Of a stretch of 64,000 nt of DNA, positions 1 to 13,739 are shown in pieces. Position 1 is the stretch's first letter; each line of letters starts with the position of its first letter. This stretch comes from Paramecium pentaurelia. Its lineage: Eukaryota; Ciliophora; Oligohymenophorea; Peniculida; Parameciidae. Under the pieces are notes generated by a model that had not been told where the DNA came from, made no database searches, and worked only from the letters and a program-made list of their open reading frames with translations. Location: contig CAJJDO010000090.1 in assembly GCA_905183005.1 (NCBI GenBank), forward strand, positions 1 to 64,000, in the 5' to 3' direction. A program made the translations under genes and the position numbers.

Positions 1-3000
1 TTTTTCATGGGTTTCACCACGATTTAATTTTTTAATTTTATTTTAAAAAAAAAAAATTAATACTTTTTGAATCTTTGTAAATTAACAACAAAGTGAAACC
101 ATGCATTAAGTAATTCGATTTAAAATATAAAGCATCTTCATAGGATGAAGTATTCCTTTAATGGACAGCATCTATATGCTTTATACCTAATTTTTTTGAA
201 GCAAAATTATCAATATCCTGATGTAAAATGTAACAATAATTTCAATTTGGAGAAATCACAGCTTACATCATAAATCTGGTAAAGATCAAGCAAAAAAAAA
301 ATTCATACTAAAAACAGATCCCCTTTGTATTTGAACTGATATTATTAATAAAGATAATAAAATCCCTCTTATACCTAAAAATTAATTTGTTCTAATTTTA
401 ATGTTACAAAATTAATCAGTTTCAATAAGTTTGCTTTTTAGCAATTTGCTTAAAAATGATTAGATATACAATTATTATCTATTTTTATAAACTTAATACC
501 CAGGCTATAAATATCAATAAAATTCTGATTCTTAAATAATATTTGACATGAAACCAACTAAATTACATAATGAAAAAACCTCAACTTATAAAAATGTCCT
601 TAATTAATCTTATGTTTATTTTATCTTAAGATAGACTCTCCTATTACTTCTTTAATCAATAATATGAATGATAGCTAAATAATGATTAGGAAAAGATTGA
701 ATAATAAATATTGAAAGATATATTAGGCTTGAAAAAGATCTTAATAGATTAAATTTTGATTTTCAAAATCAAATTTATCACTTTTTATTTAATTCCTCTG
801 AATAATTAATAAACTTTTAAGAAATGTGATTAACATAAGGTTTATTATTTTTTTTAATTATAATTTGGAAAAAGGATATTTATCTTAATTAAAAAATATT
901 AATTTGATAAATTACAGTTTGTTTCAATAATTGAGGAAAACTTTAATAAGTTTTAATCAAATCCTATTTTAATGCATCAAACAGTGGCATTTTTAGAAGA
1001 ATTAATCATGAAAAACTATAATAGCAATAAAGGATTTGCAATTATAAGATAAAAAAAGTATAAGGACAACCTTATCTAAATATAGTAGAGATTGATTATT
1101 TTAATAGGTTAAGAATATAACATCTCTTTTTAAAAAATAGATAGATAATACTTCATTATAATAAATAATTACAGAAGAACCACAAAAGAGTTGTAAGTAA
1201 ATAGATCAATAATTTTACAAATTATCCATTCTTTTTCCATTTTAAAGTAAATGATGAAATATAGCTAACTTCATATGTTATTTAGATGCACTACTATTCT
1301 ACAATTTAACTACTATTTGATATTCTAAAATATAGTCTAGCTTATATAATATTCATAACCTAGTTTACTATAAAGAATGGTACATGAGCTCATAATATGT
1401 ATATTTTGGTTCTTCAACTCTTTTTTCATAAAATTATATATACTCTAGGTCTTATTAACTGCTTGATTACTTTTTTCAAATTTTATTGAAAGTTTTTGTT
1501 TTATATTTATGACTGATAAAATACTTATTCTGTTTGGATTATATACTAGAAAGTGATCTTTCGACTTTTCCAAAGTCTTTCAAAATATTCATCCAATTAA
1601 GATTGATCCTTGGTTTAGGTTTAGAAAGATGATATATTAGACATAATTAGTTTAATATCAAGAGACTTTTTTCATTTTAATCAATCATGATTCCAGTCTA
1701 TTTATATTTTAAATCTTGGTCAGGACTATTCTGATTTAATAACTACAATTCTTAAGAATTGTCCTACAAAATAAAAGGAATTGATTAATTCTCATATCAA
1801 ACTTTATTCAAGTAATCTTTTTATCTACTTGAATTAGCCTTATTCAATAGTATTTTGATTCTATTCAAAATCTGAGCCAATAGGAATTCATCCATTTTAT
1901 GAATTTTGATCATCCTAAAGCAAACTATATTTTTCTGTCAATTTGATCTTTTTAAAGAAAATTAGACATCTAAAATTTAACAGCTACAAGTTTTAAATTA
2001 ATTTGAATTGATTTCAATTACTGTCTTCTAAACTCATAAATCAGTTTGTATTCTCTCTATATACTATCAAATTTAAATTATTCTATTTTAATGTATCAGT
2101 TAAATTTGATTTAATTACCCTGCTTTAATACTAAAGAGCCAATCATATATATTTTATTATTTATATTTCCATTTTTTGGATAAATATCACGTTATTAGAA
2201 TTGAAAATATATTCGTCCTAATTTAACAATAAAACAATTTATCATCATCCTACAAAGATTAGGCATTAGGTTAAATAAATTTCTATTTTTATATATCTAT
2301 TTATAATTCTGAGAGATGCGAGTTACTAGATGAATCATTTTAATTATGCATTTAAGAAATTATAGTTGAACAATTCTTAATTTTTTACATAATAATATAG
2401 AGATTAAAGAAAGGAGAAATAAAAACATCTAACTTAAAATATAATATATTCAATTAAATTATATTTGATATATTTCACATTCCTAAAATTCTGGCTTTAC
2501 TTATCCATAAAGATGAGTTTTATAATTATTATTATTACTTGTATAAAATTAATATTCACAACCTAATCTAGAATAACCATCAGTAAAATTACCATGAATA
2601 TTATTATCATTATAACAACCATATGATGTCCATAACTACTATGAGAATGAATAGCATAACCCTTGTAATTCTCTTTCAAATTATATATTTAATCATGAGT
2701 TATATAAAAGATGATAATGAATTATCTGCTATATTCGATCCATTTGTATTCACTCATTTACAAGGAGAGTATGCTCCAAAGATAGAGCCACTTTTGGATT
2801 TAAATACCATTAATAGATTGTATTTATTATTAACTTTTTTCCAAAAATATTCTGCCTTGAACCCATCTTGACTACCTTAATACATTTCTTCTGAACCCTT
2901 TATTGTTTTCTTTGTTTTCTCTTATAAAAAGTAAAATATATAGAAAAGAGTTAATTTTTTTAAATCAAATACTGAAAATTTAGATTGTAGTATAGCATAT

Positions 3001-4377
3001 TTGATTAATGTTACTTATGCTCATTTCTAACAGTTTTTTCTCATTTATTCCCTCTCTTAAGTTATTCATTATTAATTCTTGTATTTTATAGCACCATTAT
3101 TGAAGTCTTTCTCATTCCTAGCACTATCTAATAAACTTACTACTCCTTATAATTTTATAACACTATCTTTTTTCTTCATCTTATAAATTATATATTAATT
3201 TTCTGCACTTATTCAACTCAAAATATTTGAGAATCGATTACCTATTTCTGCATAGTTCATAACCATCTTCACTAAACAATTATCATTTACAAAATTGCTT
3301 TTTATTTTTTGAAACATAATGAATTTCTACATTATACACACTACTACTATACATAACAGCTAGCATATAAGACTTTGAATTTTATGAGGTCTTTTGAATA
3401 AATTTATTTAAAAAAATTAAGGATTACTTGAGAGTATATAAATAATGTTAAAGAATTGATATATAGGTTATTAATCTCAATTATTGTTTGCTGTTGAGTT
3501 CTAAATTTTTGAATTCATTTCGAGTAAGGCTTAATTCTATTTATAGTCATCCAACAAAGGGATATTCATTAATAATCTAAATCAAAAATGTCAGAATAAA
3601 ATATCAACATGAGCAAATCTTTCAGGATTCTGAAATTGATATAAAATGGGGTTAAATATAGCATAAATAAATCAATTAAATTAGAATAATCAACAGACAA
3701 ATTTGTGACTAATCAACTGTAAATTTATTTTAAAATATTTCTAAGAATTAAAGTATTTAAAGTTACTTGATAATGATTTATGTATTTTTTTAGCTAAATT
3801 GATAATCAGTCACATAAACGATATCTAACTGAAATAAAAAATAGACTCAAAAATGTTACTAAAAAATTCAATCTGTTTTTTTTAAAAATATAAAATTCGC
3901 CCTAAAAAAAATCTTTATATTTTTAAGAATCTTATGTTGTTTTTTTTTCTCTTTATCCTTATTTACTCTTAAAATATTATGCTGGAGCTTTTGAATAAAA
4001 CTTATTAGATAATAAATCATAAATAAATTATTCACATAAATTTTAGACATCAGAAATGATTTCAAACTTACTCAGTATTGAAATTCAATAACTAAATATA
4101 CTTTTATTATAATATGTTAGAAAATTCTTGTCGTTTAAATGAACATAGTTAATCAAAAAGCATAGAAGGCTTATATTTTGATGATCAACATATATAAATA
4201 GTGTATACTATCCCCTCCTCTATTATAAAATTTCAATCCAGATACTGATTAATCAGAAAATCTTACAATATTTAAAATCATTTTTAACAAAATATATTTG
4301 AATTTCATCAAATCTTCAAAATAATTTGTTTTTTAATTATTAAAATACAAATTTTTAAAGATTTTTAAGTTGGTAAT
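1..4377. other. AT-rich stretch without a recognisable gene
   Basis: In-frame TGA codons break every frame on both strands at short intervals, and no family motif or intron pair was seen. A short ATG frame at 2623-2871 (+) is low-complexity hydrophobic text and is not taken as a gene. No telomeric repeat lies at the left edge. The stretch looks like decayed or non-genic DNA. Confidence 0.5.
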
Positions 4378-5465
4378 AAATTATGGGGAGCAAGACCATC
4401 ATAAATGACTTTTTCAGTCTTCCTATCAGCAACTATTGCTAATACTTGCAAGTCTGTTATTCTACCATCAACATCCAACATCCGAACCTTACATTATTGA
4501 TTTCATAGGCTTATTAAAACTCCATTATTATTGATTCACCAATTCTGGCAACAGCATGCACTTAATGTAGTTTTGGATCTGAAGGATAGTAGTAGAGTTA
4601 ATTTCTTAACGGATTTTTGTCAATACCGGGGGTCCAAAAATAGTTATACTTTCTGATTATAGAAGTAGTGCTCCATTAAATGACGAAGTTACATCGTTGT
4701 AATTTCCCCTGATATTAAATGCTTTTTTTTTTAAATAAAGATCTTTTTAAGAACATTACTTTGGTAAACAGACTGACGTATTGAGAAACAGAAAAATGAG
4801 TTGTGACGCACCATATTACACATATTAAATATGAAATTGTTTATAAGACATTTACACTATTGCAATCTTAATGCGATTTAGGTGAAGTCATACTATTGTT
4901 TAATTGAATCAAATTTTAGTTCATATATAAATTCAATAATGATCGGATCTCAGTAATTGTGATTAGAATATTTATTTTTGTAAAGTAGACACCAATAACA
5001 TTTTATGACTGTTGAATAAACAAAAACATAACTTTTTTCACAATCGGATTACATTATGAACAATATTTGCTAGTGAAATAGGAATAACTATAGTTCCATT
5101 TACATTTTTCCCCATAAGCAGTTTATGCTAAATTATGATTAAATTATGATTAAATTTTATTAAAATTTAAGATACATTTTGTGGAGTTTGTGATTTGATT
5201 AAAATTCATAAAGGCTAATCCTTAGTCTTTAATATAATTTAATCTGCAGTATGTGCTATTTACTAATGCTGCACTTGTGTTAAGGTTGCAATTCAAATGA
5301 TTTACGCATTTATATTAAGATTATTATTAATTTTTTAGATCAATTATATTTTGATAATGCTCAAATCGATCAAGTGTACTATCTTACCAATAGCTTGAAT
5401 ACGAATAACATGTTATATAAAACCAATGGTTTTACAATCACCTGAAAGAGTCTGATAATCAGTAA
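4378..5465 (-). pseudogene. decayed F5/8-type-C (discoidin-like) domain gene
   Basis: On the minus strand around 4380-4580, two adjacent frames together read like a galactose-binding beta-sandwich of the F5/8 type C class. One frame gives VARIGESIIMEFQQAYEINN followed by VRF, and the next gives LDVDGRITDLQVLAIVADRK. A further piece at about 5330-5465 reads SGDCKTIGFIQHVIRIQAIG. Frameshifts and in-frame TGA codons separate the pieces, so no product is likely. In ciliates such domains often follow BTB/Kelch or similar modules, but none was recognised here. The family call rests on sequence texture alone. Confidence 0.45.
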
Positions 5466-6955
5466 GTGTAATTTCATTATAAAATCAGTAACATCATAAA
5501 CATAATATTAAAAGCTCGCATTTTCTACCTTGATAAGTATTAGTCTTAAAATTATATCCAAATTAATATCTAGACTTTTTAATTGATGAGTCACAAAGAA
5601 ATTATGAACTTACCTACAAATTAAATTAAGTCAATAATACACAGCAATTTTGCAACTTGTAATTCTAACAATAGTTATACATTGAACTAATCTATCTTCC
5701 TAAATCACTTTTTTGAGAATTTCTTCACTTTTAATTGAAAAGAATTTATAACTTTAATTGATGACAACTATAATATACTATGTGCAATAAAATAGATACA
5801 TCTCTGAATTTTTGAAATGATTTTCTCAGCATAAATTTTTTTAAGTTTATCACTTTATTCGATTATACGCTTGCAAAAGCTTATACTCATTGTTTTAGTT
5901 GATAATTATAGCTGGTAAGGAGTACTCCTTTTGAATTAAAAATATTAACATTTCTGTGCCTATTTTGAAACTTACACAGTTATTTTTACAAAAGAAAAAT
6001 TATTTCATTCTAGTAAAGAAAAAATATTAAATTAACCCAAACTAATGATTTTTATTGTAACTTCCAAGTTGTCTCTTTTAGTATCCCCATTATTATTTGC
6101 ATCATTTAATCAATAAATTCACACTTTGATCTCTAAATCTTTATTCTTTATAATATAATATTCATCAAAAAATAAAATAATCATTCAAGTTTTTTTTGTA
6201 TTTTCAAGTAAAAGTGTAAAAAGATATTTAATCTAACTTAACATCAATGGGATATTCATTTTACCAATACTATCTAATCTACATTATATTAATATTAATT
6301 TCGAATAACATCTGTGATAAAAAGTTTTGAATATTATCTCTACAATTGTAAAAAGAATGATTTTTTGTGTATAATCAATTTTGTAATAGATTTGATATAA
6401 TTTTTGTTTCAAACAAAGTGATGTCAAAATATGGTTGAAATCCTTTTAACTGGTTATATATTTACAGATTCAATCAAAATCATCTTAATATAACTATAAA
6501 TCTAACTAAATATAAATTTTGGTTTTTTATACTGAAATACTAATTTTTGAAAGATAAATTAGGAGATATAAAATTGAAAATCATGCTCATAGAGTATTAT
6601 AACAAAAATTTACAATTTTCATTCTTTAGATTACTCATATTTTTGATTTATGTAAATAACTATAATTTATTGATTAATTCAATAGAATAATAATAATTTT
6701 TGCTATTTCAAATGAGAATTATGTTATATTTGCTCAATTGATGTGAATGATCAATATTATCGATTTTTGTGATATTTGTTAATTTATGCTTAAGTGCTTT
6801 ATTCTTAAATTTCAGCGACATCTTCTAAGTCTCATTTAAAGTTTTTTAATTCGATTATCCTTGTTTTTCTTTTTAAATTCTCTTCAATAATATAAGAATA
6901 AATGAATATTTCTTATAATTTTGATAATAATTCATTCTTCATCATAATTCATGAT
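5466..6955. other. gene-poor AT-rich DNA
   Basis: No supported feature. It probably includes the decayed 3' part of the WD40 pseudogene that begins to its right, because scattered minus-strand coding-like words continue here, but no frame can be followed. Confidence 0.4.
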
Positions 6956-7560
6956 ATTTTCTAATTTTAATTTCCTTAGTTTTTGTATCCCAAGTCATCA
7001 AATACTCTCCATTTTCACTCATCTATCCGAACAAAGAACTAGTCCCAAATTGAATAGATCATAATGTTATAAAATCACTATTTTGGTTCTTCCTTATCTA
7101 ATTAACATTATATCCATTCTTATTCACAAGCAGGCATTTCGACTTGATATATTATTAAAAGAAATAGTTATGACATCCCCAATAATCGCATCTAACAGCA
7201 ATTTCTTTTGTCTTTGAGTGCTATTTATTAGTACTATTCATCTCATAAACATGCATTTACTATTTACATATAGGTTGGAATGTGAATACATTATCATCGA
7301 TAAAGCATAATCTTATACCATACACTTCAACTGTAATCTTTTATATTACATTCCATTTTTAATTCTATGATGATTGTTCTATTATTAATATTAAATAATC
7401 CTGTCCACTTAAAAGTTGAATTTGTATCAACTATTCTTATTTAAATTCAAATACTTTGATCTTACTATCACAACCAGCTAATAAAATTAAATTATCTTTA
7501 TTAATAGCAATTGCTTTACAATCTTCACTTTATTGAATTGAATGTTTCAATATTAAATAA
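6956..7560 (-). pseudogene. decayed WD40-repeat gene
   Basis: Read on the minus strand this stretch alternates between frames that look like WD40 blades. Around 7440-7550 it reads KAIAINKDNLILLAGCDSKI followed by KVFEF, the usual end of a blade. Around 6960-7060 it reads SLFGQMSENGEYLMTWDTKT followed by KEIKI. Frame changes and TGA codons between blades show that it is broken. It is not closely related to the two WD40 array genes at 23-36 kb: blade text and codon pattern differ. Only the C-terminal blades are visible. Confidence 0.55.
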
Positions 7561-9709
7561 TAATTGAATGGTTTAAGATTTAATTAATGATGGGTGTCTG
7601 ATATAATTTGATTCTATTGTTATAATTCTTTATATTATTATTAAGTGAGTTATTATTAAAGTTATTCTATGTTTTTTTATTTTTATTTAATTTGTTTATG
7701 AATAGTTGAATTGATTATAGGTTTTTCAACTAATTAACAAATGGTTATGTAGAAAGTATCGATATTTATACAACTGGTAAAGCCAAATTAAGATTCTTGA
7801 TTGAAACAGTTGGAGAAGGATCAATAAGTAATTAATCTAAATAAGCATCAATTTTGTTGTAAGAACACTAATGATTTAATATTATTCAATAACTTTTATC
7901 TAAATTTTATTAAACACCTTCAAGATATTCTTCTACTCTATTTTATATAAGGTAACAATCTATTCACTATTCATTTAAATTATAATTAACACATTTTACT
8001 TTCATTTTCTCCATTTCTATTAAAAAAACTAATACATAATAATATTAAATTAGAATAAAATTAAATTTATTTAAATAATTCATAAATTAGAACAGTCGAA
8101 ATATATATTATACTCTTATCAGATTTTATAGTTGATGAAATATCGAGTCTACTTAACAGTCTGAATAAAATGGAAAGTAAGTTTTATTAATATCTTTATA
8201 TGATTGAATGGATGATGAATGGCTGTAATAAACAAAAAAGTTTATAGAATCTAACTATTAAATATTATCTTGCATAGATTCATAAAGATTTTTTGGAAAG
8301 GGTAAGTGTAAAGAATGGGTATTTGTAATTATGATGAATTCACATGTATATATGAAGATGTAAGAATATAGATAAAATCCATTCTTCTTGATTCATTTTT
8401 GACAGTATCCTTGAAACTATATATTTATAAATTATTTATTTAATCAATAGCAGAATAATTATTAATTTTAATATGTCAATAGGATAATATATGATTAAGA
8501 TATTCATAAAGTATATAATAAATTTGAACTTAAACATTTACAGTGGTTAATAAATTTTAATTATTTAATATGATAATAAGTTATCAAAATAAAATAATAC
8601 TCATAAAGTAGATAGAGGATACGAATTGATAAAAATATTGATCCTCATTCTAGAATATGGTAAGTCTTGAATCAAAAACATTAAAACAATTTTAAATCAT
8701 GAAGAATATTTCAATTTTGGAAGCATTTTATTCTTGTGTTATGGTCAAATCTTCATGTTATTGGAAATTTCAACATTTAATTGTTTTTTAATAATACATA
8801 AGTAATTCTTTATTATATATTGATAAGAATAGAGATTAAGAATTAATAAAGAATGATTTTGATTTGAATAATCTATTATTAATCAAATGGATTTTTTTAG
8901 ATTTGAAGATTATAAAGTAATATAATTGTCTTTAAAAAATGAATTGATAATGAATTATATATATATTTGAATATAAAATACAAATATTTCTTAAAATAAA
9001 GATTAATTAAAGATAACTCATTGAAGGATTTTAGATATTAAATAATCTAATCATAGTTTAAATTGTGAAATATTATTGATAAAATTTCAAAATAAATAAT
9101 TAAGATCTTAAATTAATTAATAAAATCGAAATTGAATTAGATTATTCATGGTGATAGAATAATATTTTTATTTGAAACTATATTTAGAATGAGGAATATT
9201 TATATCTTCTTGCCCTTTTCCATATAATCATATAGTGAACTTGTTAGTAATTTGTACAAACTTAATTTGAATTACAATTTGTATATATCTTTCCTAACAA
9301 AAATTTATGTCAACTGAAAAATAAAAAATGAAGAATCAATGATTAAGGAGATAGGAAGTAACATTAATGTAAAGGCACAAGTATAAAGGTGTTTTAGTCA
9401 GGATGCAATTTTAATTGCATTTTTTCACTAATTGATAATCTTATTGAACACATAAGTAAACCCAAAAATGCATCCACCTTTGGAATTGTAATATGGATAA
9501 GAAGTAGATTATACAGAAATTGTAGAAGTCATCTGGACATTGATTAAAGATCAAATAGAATCTTATCTTAGCAAAATTTTCATCAAAAAGTGAAGTAAGG
9601 TAAAATACTGGCTATAAAAGTATTGTTAAATTCTAAAAAAGTCTTCCAATAGATGTGATATGATTTTTTCAAGATATTTTTACAACAAGGTCAGTCAAAA
9701 TATTATATT
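7561..9709. other. gene-poor AT-rich DNA
   Basis: No gene can be supported. A 41-codon plus-strand frame starting ATG CAT CCA at about 9468 and ending on TGA looks coding-like but is too short to name. The rest is low-complexity A/T. Confidence 0.4.
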
Positions 9710-10544
9710 TAGAACTTCATAATCAGTTCTAGTGTTTATTAATGCTTCAGTTCAATTTAAAAATAGCTGTAAATACCACTCCACAGCTGTACTATGGCAT
9801 CGAGCCTACCTAATCTCTCAAAGCCCTTCTTAATTTCAAGCCGCAACTGTGAGTTTGCAATCTTGAACGCTTCGCCTAATGTTCTCTAAAGCCCTGCCTC
9901 TTCAAGGCAACATCTCTATATTTATCGAGAATGGGGAAGCAATTGTGGAGTACTTTCCCCATATACTATCTACCCCTGGTGATCTGGGGTGACAACTAAT
10001 GAAGGTTCCTCATATTATCCTTTGAAAGCAGGGATTGAAACACTAAATGATGCTAAACTGACGGTTCAAAGTAAAATAAAATATTGGCGAATATATTCAT
10101 AGTTACTCTCGACCTATTAATAGATTATCAAATAGACATAAATTATTTGGAAATCTAATCCTATACATAACATAAAAAAACGAGGTTATGCTACAATTAT
10201 TTAGGATTTAGCGCTTCCTAACCCTGATCTTTGGAAAAGGACCGAAGCATATTTATGAGGTACTAAGGGTCAAAAAGATCTTCAAGGAAGAAAGCCAATT
10301 TAAGAAGGAGCCAATTAGATTATCCATTGTTTGGCTATATAGAGCGAAATTTGAAGGGGCAGGAAATCAGAAATTAGGCGAAGGATGTTCAAGAAATATA
10401 ACTAAAAGTAGAGGCTTGAAATTGGGAAGGGCTTTGAGGGATTAGTTATGCTCGATGCCATTCTACATTTGTGGAGTGGTATTTACCGCCTTTTATAAAT
10501 TGAAATGACGCACTGAGGAATACTAGAACTGATTGTGAAATTTA
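9710..10544. mobile_element. foldback/MITE-like element, ~190-bp inverted arms, TA-bounded
   Basis: The arms at about 9716-9906 and 10351-10540 are imperfect reverse complements over roughly 190 bp, around a 444-bp spacer. Matching blocks include AATCAGTTCTAGT, ATACCACTCCACA, GGCATCGAGC, CAAAGCCCTTC and TTCGCCTAAT. A TA lies at each outer edge (9710-9711 and 10543-10544), as expected for a Tc1/mariner-type TA target duplication. The element is visibly less AT-rich than its surroundings. It has no transposase frame, so it would be non-autonomous. The arms differ by scattered substitutions and indels, which implies an old insertion. The ends do not match the IES consensus. Confidence 0.7.
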
Positions 10545-12479
10545 ATTTATATAACACCATTAAGCTTGTAGGAAATTAAAGGCGATCAACTATAAGATGG
10601 TATCATCCTAGTGGAACTGATTATTATGAGATTATAAATATTGAGGAAAAGTTTACTAATATTTCATTTCTTTCATCTTACTATATTTTGATGTCTTTCT
10701 TATATTATGTAAAGGCCTTATATTCACCAAAGTAATATTATGCAATAAGATAGATATATCCTTGAAGTTGCACAAATTTTTTGAACAATTATTCTTGTAA
10801 TTTCAGCTGAATCTTTAAAAATTTTAAAATGGAATAAGAAAATCTCAGAAGATACATAGTTTTTATAAAATATACGTGAATATTTAAATGCTAATAATTT
10901 CTTGTAAAATATATCACTGATTAATCCTTTAGTTATATGTATCTATATTAGTTTGTTGTTATTTAAAGCTTATTAGTTATATAATATTATCTCCAATTTA
11001 ATTTCAGTTGGTTTGAACATTTTTAAGTACTATTCTAATAGACCCACTATTGCACATATACACCCATTTTAGTATTACAAACATGTCTGCAGGCTGTCTT
11101 AAAACTAAGAAATTTTCATTTCTATTATGTATGATACATAAATCATAGGATAATAAGATAAGACAATACAAATCTATTTTTCTTTCATATGTATGCAAAT
11201 TTGGATAATTTTTAAATAAATATATTCTTTTCATTTTATCCATAAATAAGCAAATCAATTCTAAATTGTTATATACTTATTACTTATTAAAACTTAGACT
11301 ATTTATGTCATATATCAACTCAGGCTATTAGAAACATAAACTGATATACCAGAATTCTTTATCTAGGCACTTTCACCTTTATAATGTTTGTACTTCCTTT
11401 AATTATCTAATATTATTTTTTTTTTGTTTAACATTACCTGTCTCTCTTCTTATTTGTCATCTAATCCAAGACTATCAATTTAAATAATCTATTTCTATGT
11501 AAATATAGTTTTACACTAAATTTTATCTTGTCTTTAAAAAAAGAAATCTCTCTAGTATATAATTATGTATTTTTCCTTTCAATCTGTAAAAAGATTCCAT
11601 TCCATAATAATATCATTCAAGGATGATCGAACAAAATTTTCAGACTCTGAAAATTATCTAATTTATCCATCAAAATCCTTTATTTAACGCATTCAAATCC
11701 AGTTTTCTCATATTTCATCAGATTCTATCTTTCTACTTATGACTTTGTATATCTCACTTTCAAATCTATAATTATTAAAGATATTAAACAAGTAATTCCC
11801 TTATCCTCCTATTTTGAATTATCATAACATCGCTTTAATTGGTTTACTTCTCTGGTTACTTATAAATAATTTCCAAGAAAGTCATTCTATTTGAACTATT
11901 TTGCATCCTCAACATAGCATATTTTTATTCTCCAATATTACATGATTAATTATTCCTCAATTTCTCACTGAATCTGAACATAGAGCCACTTTTTTCTATT
12001 TAGAGTGAGCTTGAGAGTCTAATTCATCAAAATGAGAAATTTTTAGAATAAGTTTATTTGAACCAAAAAAAATTTATATCCAATTCTAATACATCTTATA
12101 ATCCACAATTAAATTATTTAATATTTGCATAATATTTGCATTCTTATCATTCTAATTTTATAAGGTTATGAATACATATAAATATTTTTAAATCACTCTT
12201 AAATGACTTAAAAATTTATCCATGTTAGTTCCAAAACATTTCTCTTCTTTGTCATATTTTATACGATTGCCTATTTCTCATCTGAAACGAAATTAATCTC
12301 TTAAGATCCGCTAGATATATGAGTTTGTCTTCCTGTTTCCAGCTAATTTACATAAAATTACCTGAGAAAAAAATATTCTATTTAAAACAAATCTTCTAAG
12401 AGAATAAAATCTAAATAGAAGAGGTTTAAGGTCCAAAAAATATATAGAATTCTCCAGATTATATTACATATTTCCATTC
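10545..12479. other. gene-poor DNA with faint minus-strand coding remnants
   Basis: Between about 11640 and 12000 the minus strand carries coding-like words such as GNYLFNIFNNYRFESEIYKV, broken by TGA codons. No family was recognised and no gene model is proposed. Confidence 0.35.
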
Positions 12480-13060
12480 TATATTCATCTCTGTTATATT
12501 ATTGATCCTAATTGTATATCCTTGTTAATCATTATTTGGCCAAATCATAGTATTCATTGGAATTCTTCCTCATCTAATTATTAATATCACGACCAACAAC
12601 GGCTCTATATTCAAGCTCAGTAGTAGGAGTAAAGTGAAAATTCATAATAAACATTGAAACATTTTATATATATCCTTAAAAATCAAGATGTTCTTGGTTT
12701 CTAGATGAATTCTTCTGACAGTTGGGATTCATCTAATTCATATCATTGCCCTTATAACATTAGGCTTCTTAGGCCATGATAATTTGGAAGTTTCTTAAAG
12801 TTTGCATTTCACTGATGAAGGACCTTAAAGCTTCCAATTTAAGATGTTTAAAGAGTGAGCTATTTTGACAATTCTTTTCACTGCCTGGACTAATTCTTCT
12901 TGAAGCATAAACCTTGACTCGATCTGATTATCATCGATGATCTATTTTCAAAACCTACACCTTCAGCTCCAACCTAAGCATCTTAAGTGGGTAAATTATC
13001 TGAGACCTCTCCAAAAGTATAATTACAAGTCTTAGATAAGAAATCTTTTATTTTTCAAAC
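12480..13060 (-). pseudogene. unidentified coding remnant
   Basis: The minus strand from about 13040 to 12535 has clear coding texture in two frames. The upstream part reads CNYTFGEVSDNLPTQDAQVG. The downstream part includes KHLKLEALRSFISEMQTLRN and TTELEYRAVVGRDINNQMRK, and closes on TGA near 12530. One frame change separates them and no clean GT-AG intron explains it. The family was not recognised. It could be a recent pseudogene or a gene with a single sequence error. Confidence 0.4.
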
Positions 13061-13739
13061 TTCACGTTATTATGAATTTTAAATCAAATTATTCAATTAG
13101 ATTACCAACTAATTAAGTCTTGGGAATTAGAATGTCAGAGATTACTATTTCGGTTATATTCCTTACATTTATGTATATTGAGAGAGCTACAACACAAAAA
13201 TTACTTAAACATATTCTAATCTGCAGCATCCATTAGTATTTTTTATTGTTGAGCAAGATAATCAAATATATAACTATTATCGGTTTCAGCAACTATGAAC
13301 AATAGATTATTCAATCCTGTAGTTGCATTAAGGGTAGCTTTTTAATAACATTATGCTGCAATTGTGTTAATTTAAAAATAAAATTGAAAATGGGCCTGAT
13401 GATCAACATATTTGGTTGGAACTCCTTTGGAAATTACATTTAATTCGAAGATTTTGACTCCCTCATATATTTTATAAATCATCTAATTGAGAATTATAGT
13501 TCTCTATATTCATTTAGATTTTCTTTAACTATTAAACCAGGAAAATTATTATACTAATAAATATATATTTTCTAAAATGATATATTTTACATGTTTCTTT
13601 TAAGTCTTCTTTAATTATATTAACTAATATTTGATATAAGATAAAATTAAAAAGATATTGAAAGACATTTATTTCGCAATTATGGACCAAATGGAAATAT
13701 TTTATTAAATTATGAGCATTATTCAATTAAGAAAAGATC

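Noticed and set aside
1..60. Chromosome end at the left edge
   Set aside because: No run of G4T2 or G3T3 type telomeric repeats is present.
2623..2871. 82-codon ATG frame on the plus strand
   Set aside because: Hydrophobic low-complexity text in AT-rich DNA, with no motif and no intron context; it sits in a region where all frames are degraded.
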